Shown here piece by piece: positions 7,355-14,043 of a stretch of DNA of 32,729 nucleotides (its first letter is position 1; each line of letters opens with the position of its first letter). A program made the position numbers and the translations under genes. The DNA is from CAZDYP01 sp964509505 (GTDB lineage: Bacteria; Chloroflexota; Anaerolineae; JACRMK01): the NCBI GenBank assembly GCA_964509505.1, contig CAZDYP010000037.1, forward strand, positions 1 through 32,729. Direction: 5' to 3'. A model generated the notes under the pieces. The model was not told the origin of the DNA. It searched no databases and worked only from the letters and a program-made list of their open reading frames with translations.

Positions 7355-7474
7355 TCACAGCTGAGAGCCAGGCGCACACACCACGCGCAACCCCGTAACA
7401 GAGTCGAAGTTCGTAGGCTCGTTGTGGTTACGGTTGGCACAGCGCGCGTACCGTCGCACATTGGGGTGCGATAG
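7355..7474 (-). pseudogene. Fragment of an FGE-sulfatase (C-type-lectin-like) C-terminus
   Basis: On the minus strand one frame reads YARCANRNHNEPTNFDS, then GLRVVCAP and a stop at 7355-7357. This matches the well-known end of formylglycine-generating-enzyme-like domains, where RCA-RNxxNP, a variable stretch and GFRVV precede the C-terminus. The frame is closed upstream by a TGA at 7475-7477, and no GGSW motif or earlier part of the domain is present, so only about 40 codons remain. Such Asn-rich C-termini are also the usual variable regions of diversity-generating retroelements, whose template repeats are non-coding copies of exactly this segment. No reverse transcriptase is in the window. 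A dead gene end is the simplest reading; an orphan template or variable region is the alternative. Confidence 0.6.
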
Positions 7475-7557
7475 TCAATAGCAGAGTGAATTGCACTCGT
7501 ATTTTACACGAAAAAGAACTTCCAAAGCGCCACTGCACACTTCGGAAGCCTCAACGC

Positions 7558-7571
7558 CTGAACACTGAACA
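7558..7571. repeat. CTGAACA heptamer, two tandem copies
   Basis: CTGAACA is repeated at 7558-7564 and 7565-7571 and followed by a partial third copy (CTG). It is the reverse complement type of the TCAGTGT heptamers at 12047-12067. Confidence 0.7.
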
Positions 7572-7608
7572 CTGTTTACTATACTAGGCGCACTTGAAAA
7601 TTCCGACC

Positions 7609-7641
7609 AGACCTCACAGGTTTTGAAAATCTGTGAGGTCT
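7609..7641. repeat. 33-bp palindrome, second copy of the 5070 element
   Basis: Identical to 5070-5102 except for one base (T instead of C at 7630), which creates a single mismatch in the stem. It lies 14 bp past the stop codon of the Gfo/Idh gene (7655), where its hairpin would form in the 3' end of that transcript. Confidence 0.92.
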
Positions 7642-7654
7642 TGGCTTGGAAAAC

Positions 7655-8938
7655 TCAATTGCGTTTGGTATATTCACCAATTTCCACCTGCCGCCGATAC
7701 TCCGCCATCTGCACGCTGCGCCCTGTCACGCGCGCTTCTTCGGCGGCAAACGCCATCAGGTGACTCTCCATGCTGTTGCGCGCCGAGGTGAGCGCTTCCG
7801 TATGTCCTGCACGCAACGCACCGACAAAGGCTTTCATCAAGCCGAAGTCACCGCCGCCATGCCCACTCGCCGCCTTCGGCACAGGCACATAAACGGTGGT
7901 ATTCGTCAAATGATCGTGAATATCTATGGTGTCTTCGCCGTCAATGAACTTCGCGCGCAAGGTCGCGCGCGAGCCGTCAATGCGGATGGTGCGCCCTTCA
8001 CGCTGCGAATGTCCGACGAAGGTCATCGAGACCGACACGCCGCTCTCCAATTCCATGCTGATCACTTGGTTGTCCACCACGTCGTTATCGCAATGATAGA
8101 CGCAACGCCCATAAGGTCCCGTCCGCAACGCCTCCAGGCGCGCCTCATCCGTTTGCGTCTCGGAGATGATGCGGCTCATCCAACGCGCGTTGGGGCCCGT
8201 GTACAGACGCGGCGCATAATAGGGGCATTCATCCGCCACAACACAACCATCGGTGCAACGCAGCGCGGCCCCCGCAGGCGCATTCTCTGGTTTGAAATGA
8301 ATCAGCGAGCCAAATGAGCTCAAGCGTTTGACAGGACCATGATTCCAAAACAGGATGTCCATGTCGTGACAACACTTCGCCAGAATCAACGGCGACGACA
8401 GCGCGCGGTTGCGCCAATTGCCGCGCACGAATGAATGCGCCATGTGGTAATAGGTGATGTTCTCACGATGCTCGACGGAGATGATCTGTCCTAAGCGTCC
8501 AGAAGTGATGATGTCGTGCAGCGTGTTGAAGAACGGCGTGAAGCGCAAGACGTGACAAATTTGCAACATGCGCCCCGTGCGCTCCGCGGCTTGCACAAGA
8601 CGCACACACTCTTCGGGTGTCTGCGCCATCGGCTTTTCGAGCAGGACGTGATAGCCGCGTTCTAACGCGGCAATCGCAGGCGCGACGTGCATCTGGTCTT
8701 GCGTTAAAACGAGCGCGGCTGGCGCCAACTGCGGACGCGACAGCAACTCTTCCCACGACGCAAAGCAACGGTCATTGCCGAGGTCAAAATAGTCCGCGAA
8801 CTGCGCGCGACGCACAGGATTTGGTTCGGCGACGGCGACGATACGCGCTTCGTCAGGATGTTGTCCAACATAGGGACCATACGCGAAGAACGCGCGCGCG
8901 CCTGCGCCAATGACGACTAAATCAAGAGGGATGGTCAT
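7655..8938 (-). CDS. Gfo/Idh/MocA-family oxidoreductase (copy 1)
   Basis: A 427-residue NAD(P)-dependent oxidoreductase of the glucose-fructose oxidoreductase family. The N-terminal Rossmann fold starts LDLVVIGAGARA, and the EKP motif of the active site is at 101-103 (LLEKPMAQT). The C-terminal domain carries an unusual cysteine set: RCTDGCVVADEC (Cx3C-x5-C), then GRCVYHCDNDVVD (Cx3C), which could bind a metal ion or stabilise a loop. The start at 8938 overlaps the stop of the GH20 gene (ATGA), so the longer frame from 9013 is rejected. The coupling suggests it acts on the sugar released by that hydrolase. A close paralogue is at 14044-15345. Specific substrate unknown; some family members are glycosidases (GH109), another possibility. 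Confidence 0.92.
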   Translation of the reverse strand: MTIPLDLVVIGAGARAFFAYGPYVGQHPDEARIVAVAEPNPVRRAQFADYFDLGNDRCFASWEELLSRPQLAPAALVLTQDQMHVAPAIAALERGYHVLLEKPMAQTPEECVRLVQAAERTGRMLQICHVLRFTPFFNTLHDIITSGRLGQIISVEHRENITYYHMAHSFVRGNWRNRALSSPLILAKCCHDMDILFWNHGPVKRLSSFGSLIHFKPENAPAGAALRCTDGCVVADECPYYAPRLYTGPNARWMSRIISETQTDEARLEALRTGPYGRCVYHCDNDVVDNQVISMELESGVSVSMTFVGHSQREGRTIRIDGSRATLRAKFIDGEDTIDIHDHLTNTTVYVPVPKAASGHGGGDFGLMKAFVGALRAGHTEALTSARNSMESHLMAFAAEEARVTGRSVQMAEYRRQVEIGEYTKRN

Positions 8939-10920
8939 CGGTACACCGCCAACAACGCCCCCAACCGCGCCACACTCTCTGCCAACCCGCCCACCCGACT
9001 GCGCATCAACCACAACAGGCGATACTCTTTGATGATGCGTTTCAGATCTGCTGCAAGCAAGCGCTTGAGTTTACGAGCAGCTACTTTATCATCTTCCCAT
9101 GCGAGCTGCCCCAAGCCACACGCATGATGCAACAAATCCGCCGCAAGCTCATACTCGGCGACGATGAGGTTCGCATCAGAGCGCTGCATCTTCTGTTTTT
9201 TGATGAGCTTCATGGCGGCAGCAATCGCTTTCTCCGCGCGTTGATACGCTTCGGCATTGACCATGCTATCACCCAACGCGCGCACGCCTGCCAAGACATC
9301 TGCCGCTTTGCCGCTATTCGCTGAACCCGAACCCGTTGGCACATACAACGCGCGCACCAAGCCTGAGGCATTACGGAAATTGTAGCCGAGCGACTGATAA
9401 ACGTTGCCCATGTCGTACGCAACTTGCCCCATCGTCCCCGACGTATCACGAAACGCAAAACGATTGAGCGCGTCCACGATATCTATCTCACGATTTTCTG
9501 CTGCTGCCCACGCCATCCCCGCGCCATAAGCATAACCGAGATAGCTCACCGACGGCGCTTGCCAATGGCCATTGTCGCCCCAGTCGGTGTTCAGAAAACC
9601 AATCGCGCCATGCTTCAAACCATTCTCCGCCGCATTGAGCAGATTCGCCAGCGCGTTGTCGGTGCGCCCCGCAATCGTGTTCCACGACGATGTGCCAGGA
9701 CACACGTAAAACGGCACGCCTGCTTGCGCAAACTTGGCGCAATTGGCGTCGAAGGGATGCGTCGCATCGTAGCCCCATTCGAGCGCGATCACATCTTTCG
9801 GCAATTCGGGAATCAGCTCAGGATGATGAAGGATGATGTCGCCCCAGAACTGCATCGTGCGCCCACGCTTTTTGACCTCGTCATAAATTTTCAACAGGAA
9901 GTCGAGATATACACGCCCCACGCCGCGCTTTTCCGCTTCGGCTTTGCTGCGGTCTTTGCCCAGGTCCATCGTCTCGTCGCAACCGACGTTGACCAGGCGC
10001 GACGAAAAATTCGGCAGCAGTTCATCGAACATATCGCGCACGAGTTGAAGGCTGCGCGGGTCGAGCGGGTTGAGCGTGAACGGCTCATCAAAATGGCCCC
10101 AAGCCGTGTCGCAACCATTGGGCGCTTCGGATAGGTCACGATACTCTGGCAGCGTCAGCCAGCGTCGCAAGTGTCCAAACGAATTTTGATTTGGCACCAG
10201 GTCAATGTAACGACGCTTGCAATACGCATCGAGTTCGAGTATCTCTTCTTCAGTCATCGGTGAAGCCATCGCCCACACTTTAGGATGTTTGCGATAGGTG
10301 AAGGTATGTTCGGTGTAGAGTTGAAACTCGTTGATCTTCCACGACGCCAACATATCCACGAGCGCATAGAGCGTGTCCATCGTCGGCACACGATCGCGCG
10401 AGATGTCGAGCATCACGCCGCGCGCGGGGAAATCAGGATAATCGTTGATGTGAAGGCAAGGCAATGTGCTTGGCACAATCGGTTGCGGTACGCTCTTCGC
10501 TGTAGTGGACTTTGAACTTTGAACTTTGGACTTTGGATTTTGAACTTTAGGATTTTCTGGTTGCGCGGCGTTTTCCAAAATTTGAATGAGTGTGCAGACG
10601 CCATAGAACACGCCCGCATTATCGTGCGCGACGATGGTGATAGCGTCGGGGGTGATGGTGAGCTCGTAGCCTTGCGCGTGCGTCACTTGCGCTGAGTCAA
10701 CACGCAATGTCACACCCGTATCTTGTGCGGGTGCAGTGGCGGCGAGCGCCCAATCCACGCGCGCAAGGTTGGACAACGCCATTTGCAAGCGTTGCGCCGA
10801 TAACAGCAAATCGCCCGCTTGCTCAGCCTGCAAGACGATGCGCTTGTTGGCTTTCAGCAGGTAGGAGCCGCTAGTGAATTTCAGCTCGCGCGGCATGGGT
10901 AAAAGCGTGAGAGAGTTCAT
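8935..10920 (-). CDS. GH20 family beta-N-acetylhexosaminidase
   Basis: A 661-residue protein. Residues 1-120 form the alpha/beta GH20b-type N-terminal domain (LLPMPRELKF ... GVFYGVCTLIQIL). The TIM barrel follows from about 165 (ARGVMLDISRDRVPTMDTLY), with the catalytic Asp-Glu pair in NVGCDETMD (Asp315-Glu316) that supports substrate-assisted hydrolysis of terminal GlcNAc or GalNAc. No signal peptide is seen, so it is probably cytoplasmic and acts on imported oligosaccharides. The start at 10920 has AGGA seven bases upstream; the frame from 11022 is just read-through of hairpin repeats. Residues 123-137, between the two domains, are encoded by six tandem heptamers and are a Lys/Ser/Gln-rich insertion with no expected role. 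It is coupled to the Gfo/Idh gene. Confidence 0.93.
   Translation of the reverse strand: MNSLTLLPMPRELKFTSGSYLLKANKRIVLQAEQAGDLLLSAQRLQMALSNLARVDWALAATAPAQDTGVTLRVDSAQVTHAQGYELTITPDAITIVAHDNAGVFYGVCTLIQILENAAQPENPKVQNPKSKVQSSKSTTAKSVPQPIVPSTLPCLHINDYPDFPARGVMLDISRDRVPTMDTLYALVDMLASWKINEFQLYTEHTFTYRKHPKVWAMASPMTEEEILELDAYCKRRYIDLVPNQNSFGHLRRWLTLPEYRDLSEAPNGCDTAWGHFDEPFTLNPLDPRSLQLVRDMFDELLPNFSSRLVNVGCDETMDLGKDRSKAEAEKRGVGRVYLDFLLKIYDEVKKRGRTMQFWGDIILHHPELIPELPKDVIALEWGYDATHPFDANCAKFAQAGVPFYVCPGTSSWNTIAGRTDNALANLLNAAENGLKHGAIGFLNTDWGDNGHWQAPSVSYLGYAYGAGMAWAAAENREIDIVDALNRFAFRDTSGTMGQVAYDMGNVYQSLGYNFRNASGLVRALYVPTGSGSANSGKAADVLAGVRALGDSMVNAEAYQRAEKAIAAAMKLIKKQKMQRSDANLIVAEYELAADLLHHACGLGQLAWEDDKVAARKLKRLLAADLKRIIKEYRLLWLMRSRVGGLAESVARLGALLAVYR
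10511..10552. repeat. Six tandem heptamers inside the GH20 gene
   Basis: TTTGAAC, TTTGAAC, TTTGGAC, TTTGGAT, TTTGAAC, TTTAGGA follow one another without a gap. The block is 42 bp, a multiple of three, so the GH20 frame is kept. The encoded residues (PKVQNPKSKVQSSKS) form a basic low-complexity linker. Confidence 0.9.
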
Positions 10921-10963
10921 CGTAATCCTTTGAGAGAGAATTTGAGCATTGATCGCATTGATC

Positions 10964-11020
10964 GCGCAGGAGTTCAACTCCTGCGCGCGGTTGGTGCGGG
11001 AGTGCAACCCCCACACCAAC
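10964..11020. repeat. Two adjacent palindromes in the GH20 leader
   Basis: The first, 10964-10986, has perfect 11-base arms GCGCAGGAGTT with one central base. The second, 10990-11020, pairs GTTGGTGCGGG with CCCACACCAAC with one G-T type mismatch around a 9-base loop. Both would fold in the 5' leader of the GH20 message between the candidate promoter (11046-11074) and the start at 10920. They may be mobile repeats only, or may affect expression. Confidence 0.82.
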
Positions 11021-11045
11021 ACCCTGTAAGCAAATCGGCAAGGAC

Positions 11046-11074
11046 ATTAAATCACAAAGACGCCCCGCACACAA
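11046..11074 (-). promoter_or_regulatory. Candidate promoter of the GH20-Gfo/Idh operon
   Basis: On the minus strand TTGTGT (11074-11069) and TTTAAT (11051-11046) are separated by 17 bases. The match to sigma-70 consensus is modest (3/6 and 4/6). It lies in the divergent spacer, about 125 bp before the GH20 start. Confidence 0.35.
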
Positions 11075-11082
11075 AGATTTGA

Positions 11083-11115
11083 AAACCCGCAGGGTCTCAA
11101 AGACCCTGCGGGTTT
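11083..11115. repeat. 33-bp perfect palindrome in the divergent spacer
   Basis: Arms AAACCCGCAGGGTCT (11083-11097) and its exact complement (11101-11115) around CAA. It has the same length and plan as the 5070 and 7609 elements but a different stem sequence. It sits between the divergent GH20 and NagB-like genes. Confidence 0.92.
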
Positions 11116-11154
11116 GAGCCTTGACGTTTCAGATTTCACGCTCTACGCATTAAA

Positions 11155-12030
11155 ATGGTTTTCCATAAACCTATGAACCCATCACTCACCTACCTCTCAC
11201 TCTCCCCTATCGAGCTCCAAGCCCATGCCAAAGTGCGGTTGGAAATTTTGCCTGACTTACCCGCACTCTTCACACACTTCGCGCGCAGCCTCGCCGACGA
11301 AATCCAAACAAACAACGCGGCGAATCGTCCCACGCGGCTCATCTTGCCTGTCGGTCCCGTTGACCACTATCCCATCCTCGTCCGTATTTGCAACGCGGAA
11401 CGCATCAGTTGGCGCAACGTCTTCACGTTCAACATGGACGAGTATTGCGATTGGCAAGGGCGCGCCGTGCCGCTTGATCATCCGCTTAGTTTTGAAGGCT
11501 TCATGCGCGAAACCGTGTTCAAGCAACTCGATGCTGAATTGCGTATCCCCGACGACCACATCCATTTCCCTGACCCAGTGCAGCTTGACCGCATCAGTCA
11601 ACGCATTCACGAACTTGGCGGCATTGATACGTGCTACGGCGGCGTGGGTTATCATGGGCACGTCGCGTTCAACGAGCCGCCCATCTCACGTTGGTACAAA
11701 CTGACGCCCGACGAGTTGCGCAACTCGTTGACGCGCGTCCTGCCGCTCGCGCCTGAGACGATTGTGATGAACAGCATTCGCGCGACGGGCGGCAACCCCG
11801 CTGCGCTGCCGCCGATGGCAGTGACGTTGGGCATGCGCGATATTTGGCAAGCGCGCCGCATCCGTTTGTATTGTCAGGGCGGCGTATGGCAACGCACCGT
11901 GCTACGCATCGCAGTCATGGGTGACGAGGACGTGGACTATCCTGTGACGTTGTTGCAAGGTCATTCCGATTACATGCTCATCACCGACACGAACACGGCG
12001 CAACCACCCACTCCTTCGATCAAAGCCTGA
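11155..12030 (+). CDS. Divergent NagB-like sugar-phosphate isomerase/deaminase
   Basis: A 291-residue protein of the glucosamine-6-phosphate deaminase family. Recognisable blocks are VTFNMDEY-like FTFNMDEY (equivalent of the catalytic Asp72 of E. coli NagB) and GGVGYHGHVAFNEP, which keeps His143 and Glu148. In E. coli the latter block is GxGxDGHIAFNEP: here the Asp (Asp141) is His. The later block that carries substrate-binding Lys208 (GSQKALA) reads QGGVWQRTVL, without the Lys. Either it is a subfamily with a changed substrate or it has another function. No Shine-Dalgarno precedes ATG 11155 or the in-frame ATG at 11173, so the start is uncertain by six residues and may be leaderless. The setting beside GH20 supports an amino-sugar role. 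Confidence 0.85.
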   Translation: MVFHKPMNPSLTYLSLSPIELQAHAKVRLEILPDLPALFTHFARSLADEIQTNNAANRPTRLILPVGPVDHYPILVRICNAERISWRNVFTFNMDEYCDWQGRAVPLDHPLSFEGFMRETVFKQLDAELRIPDDHIHFPDPVQLDRISQRIHELGGIDTCYGGVGYHGHVAFNEPPISRWYKLTPDELRNSLTRVLPLAPETIVMNSIRATGGNPAALPPMAVTLGMRDIWQARRIRLYCQGGVWQRTVLRIAVMGDEDVDYPVTLLQGHSDYMLITDTNTAQPPTPSIKA

Positions 12031-12046
12031 AATACGTATCCAGTTT

Positions 12047-12120
12047 CCAGTGTTCAGTGTTCAGTATTCAGGTGTGCGTCCAAAATACTGGCTACTGACT
12101 ACTGACTACTGGATACTGCC
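12047..12120. repeat. Two kinds of heptamer tandem repeat upstream of the amidohydrolase
   Basis: CCAGTGT, TCAGTGT, TCAGTAT fill 12047-12067. After a 18-bp gap, TACTGGC, TACTGAC, TACTGAC, TACTGGA, TACTGCC fill 12086-12120 exactly. The second block ends four bases before the amidohydrolase ATG, so it occupies the place where a ribosome-binding site should be. Confidence 0.88.
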
Positions 12121-12124
12121 TTCT

Positions 12125-13135
12125 ATGTCACTCGACTTCTCCTCCTTCTCCTCTCGTCCCATCTTGGATGGTCACGTCCACGTCTGGGCGAATTGTGATG
12201 TGTCTGCGTTGTGGGAGACGTTGACGCGAACAGGCGCGCAACGCTGCAACGTGTTGGCAATCGGCGACGTGCAAGCGGCAGGCACCTACAACGCCGCTGC
12301 GTTGCGCTTCAAAGCTGCCGCTGAGGGCCGCGCGTATTGTTTTGGCGGATTGGATTATGCGACACACGCGCGCGGCGAAATCATGCGCCCTGACGAGCTC
12401 GTGCAACAGGTTGAGCAATTGTGGGCATTGGGGTTCGATGGCGTGAAGATGTGGGAGGGCAAGCCGTCGGTCTATGTGTCGCTGCCAGACCGTTTGGAGG
12501 GCGCGGTGTATGCGCCTTTTTTCGCGTGGCTGGAGGCGCATGAGTTTCCATTATTGCTGCACATCGCCGACGCGCCGCGCTTGTGGGACGCTGCGCGCGT
12601 TGGGCTGGAGCGTTGGCTGTACGTGGGCGCTCAATATCCCACACGCCAAGCCCTGTATGCCGAGTTGGAACGCATCTTGGCGCGACATCCGCGCTTGCGG
12701 CTCATCGTCGCGCACTTGGGCTTTTGGTGGAATGAGTTGGACGAGGCGGCGCGCTTTCTCGACGCGCATCCGACGACGATGTTTGATTTGACGCCGGGGG
12801 TCGAAGGCTTCGTGCAGCTCAGCGAAAATGTAGCAGCGGCGCGCGCGTTTTTCTTGCGCTACCAAGACCGCTTGATTTATGGCACCGACATCGGCGCAGG
12901 CGTCGCCGTCGGCGCAACGACCACTTTCGACGGCGAGCGCGAAGCAGGACAAGCGTGGCTCGTGCGCGCGTTCCTCGAAACCGATTGGGCTGTGCCATTG
13001 CCGCCGGGCGTCGGCACGATTACGAATTTGTTTGCGGGGCGACATGTGTGTGGGCTTGCGCTGCCTGATGAGGTCTTGCAAAAAATTTACGTGGAAAATT
13101 TTGAGCGGATGGTGGAAGTAAAAAGTAAAAAGTAG
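12125..13135 (+). CDS. Amidohydrolase-family metal-dependent hydrolase
   Basis: A 336-residue TIM-barrel hydrolase of the amidohydrolase-2 type. Metal ligands can be placed: HVHV (His17, His19), LLHIAD (His146), VAHLG (His197) and YGTDIG (Asp255), with a possible Lys at 108 (GVKMWEG). The substrate is not readable; hydrolysis, decarboxylation or deacetylation all occur in the family. The start at 12125 is chosen because everything upstream is heptamer repeat; no clear Shine-Dalgarno is present. The last residues (EVKSKK and stop) are encoded by another heptamer block (13116-13143), so the natural C-terminus may have been replaced. It follows the NagB-like gene by 94 bp, and the two may be an operon in which it acts as a NagA-like deacetylase; that is a guess. 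Confidence 0.85.
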   Translation: MSLDFSSFSSRPILDGHVHVWANCDVSALWETLTRTGAQRCNVLAIGDVQAAGTYNAAALRFKAAAEGRAYCFGGLDYATHARGEIMRPDELVQQVEQLWALGFDGVKMWEGKPSVYVSLPDRLEGAVYAPFFAWLEAHEFPLLLHIADAPRLWDAARVGLERWLYVGAQYPTRQALYAELERILARHPRLRLIVAHLGFWWNELDEAARFLDAHPTTMFDLTPGVEGFVQLSENVAAARAFFLRYQDRLIYGTDIGAGVAVGATTTFDGEREAGQAWLVRAFLETDWAVPLPPGVGTITNLFAGRHVCGLALPDEVLQKIYVENFERMVEVKSKK

Positions 13136-13174
13136 AAAGTATCAGGGCACACCAATACTTTTTACTCTTTACTT
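13116..13174. repeat. AAGTAAA heptamers, tandem and inverted
   Basis: AAGTAAA, AAGTAAA, AAGTAGA, AAGTATC run from 13116 to 13143 and encode the end of the amidohydrolase including its TAG. The same heptamer appears on the other strand at 13156-13174 (AAGTAAA, GAGTAAA, AAGTA), so the two blocks form an imperfect inverted repeat with a 12-base loop that could act as a hairpin after the stop. Confidence 0.85.
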
Positions 13175-13190
13175 CTTAGACTTGTATAAT
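13161..13190 (+). promoter_or_regulatory. Promoter of the DUF4058 gene
   Basis: TTTACT (13161-13166) and a perfect TATAAT (13185-13190) are 18 bases apart. The expected start of transcription is near 13197, just before the AGGAGG at 13199-13204. The -35 box overlaps the inverted heptamer block. Confidence 0.55.
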
Positions 13191-13210
13191 GAGCGCGCAG
13201 GAGGTGTGGT

Positions 13211-14008
13211 ATGCCGTCACCCTTTCCGGGCATGGACCCGTTTTTAGAAGATTCGGAGATTTGGCCCGACTTTCATCACTCACTGGCTGAGGAAATCAAA
13301 GGCCAACTCAACGCACAGATCGGGCCCAAATACTATGCCAATGTCGAAATACACAATGTGCCGCGCGAGACCGAGATTGACATTACCAAGCCTGATAGAA
13401 TACGCCCCGATGTCGGCGTCTTTCTGCCCTTGGATGTCGTAGCGGAACCGATGACTAGCGGCGCTGCGGCAGCGATTACGCCCGCGCCGCTGTTGCGGAC
13501 CGCCGTGTTGAGTGTGCGTTTGCGCGCGGTGCGTATTTACAAGACGAAAACCAGCGAACTCGTTACCACTATCGAAATTCTCTCACCATACAATAAACGC
13601 TCTGGCGAAGGCGTCGAGCAATATCGTCTCAAGCGCCTACAGTTGCTCAATTCGGCGGCGCATCTGGTCGAGCTCGATTTGTTGCGCGGTGGGCTGCGCC
13701 CCGGCTTTGAAATAGAAGAGGAGCCGCTCGACACCGATTACGTGCTACTCGTCAATCGCGCAGGATTTAGTCGCGTGTCCGAGATTTGGCCCCTGGCTCT
13801 GAATGAGCCTTTTCCTGTGCTTCCTGTGCCGCTGTTGGAACCTGATCCTGATGTGCCATTAGAATTAGGCGCCGCGTTGCGTGCAGTGTACACACGCTCG
13901 GGTTACGCTTGGCGCATTGACTATCGCCAGCCTGTGCCGTCGCCCGAACTGCGCCCGGCGATGGCGGCTTATGTCAGGGAGTTGTTGGCAGCATACAGTC
14001 GAGCATAA
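13211..14008 (+). CDS. DUF4058 family protein
   Basis: A 265-residue protein with the diagnostic start MPSPFPGMDPFLE and the later ILSPYNKRSGEGVEQYRLKR block (Pro-x-Asn-Lys), both typical of DUF4058. The family is common in Cyanobacteria, Planctomycetes and Chloroflexota, and its function is unknown; a resemblance to the Uma2-like/PD-(D/E)XK nuclease group has been suggested but I cannot confirm it here. No signal peptide or membrane segment. The start is certain: AGGAGGTG lies six bases upstream, with its own TATAAT promoter. It is convergent with the second Gfo/Idh gene, with 35 bp between the stops and no obvious terminator. Confidence 0.93.
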   Translation: MPSPFPGMDPFLEDSEIWPDFHHSLAEEIKGQLNAQIGPKYYANVEIHNVPRETEIDITKPDRIRPDVGVFLPLDVVAEPMTSGAAAAITPAPLLRTAVLSVRLRAVRIYKTKTSELVTTIEILSPYNKRSGEGVEQYRLKRLQLLNSAAHLVELDLLRGGLRPGFEIEEEPLDTDYVLLVNRAGFSRVSEIWPLALNEPFPVLPVPLLEPDPDVPLELGAALRAVYTRSGYAWRIDYRQPVPSPELRPAMAAYVRELLAAYSRA

Positions 14009-14043
14009 ATGAAGACAATCAGATAGCACCCATCTCGCGCTGG

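Larger units (their letters stand above)
7112..7654. other. 540-bp stretch without an intact gene
   Basis: This gap between the permease operon and the first Gfo/Idh gene holds a palindrome at each end (7130-7164 and 7609-7641), a short heptamer repeat (CTGAACA twice, 7558-7571) and a decayed protein fragment on the minus strand (7355-7474). The open frames at 7155-7379 and 7261-7461 are in the wrong frame for that fragment and look like no known protein. It behaves like a graveyard or insertion-prone spot. Confidence 0.7.

Noticed and set aside
7155..7379. 74-codon frame with LALLLVVGC on the minus strand
   Set aside because: It looks at first like a small lipoprotein, but the hydrophobic part is in the C-terminal half, the start lies inside the FGE fragment in another frame, and no family is recognised.
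7646..8317. 223-codon open frame on the plus strand
   Set aside because: Antisense to the clear Gfo/Idh gene, no recognisable domain.
9424..10134. 236-codon open frame on the plus strand
   Set aside because: Antisense to the GH20 catalytic barrel; composition is Arg-rich and no motif or ribosome-binding site is present.
12086..12120. CRISPR-like array
   Set aside because: Units are 7 bp with no spacers; it is a simple tandem repeat.
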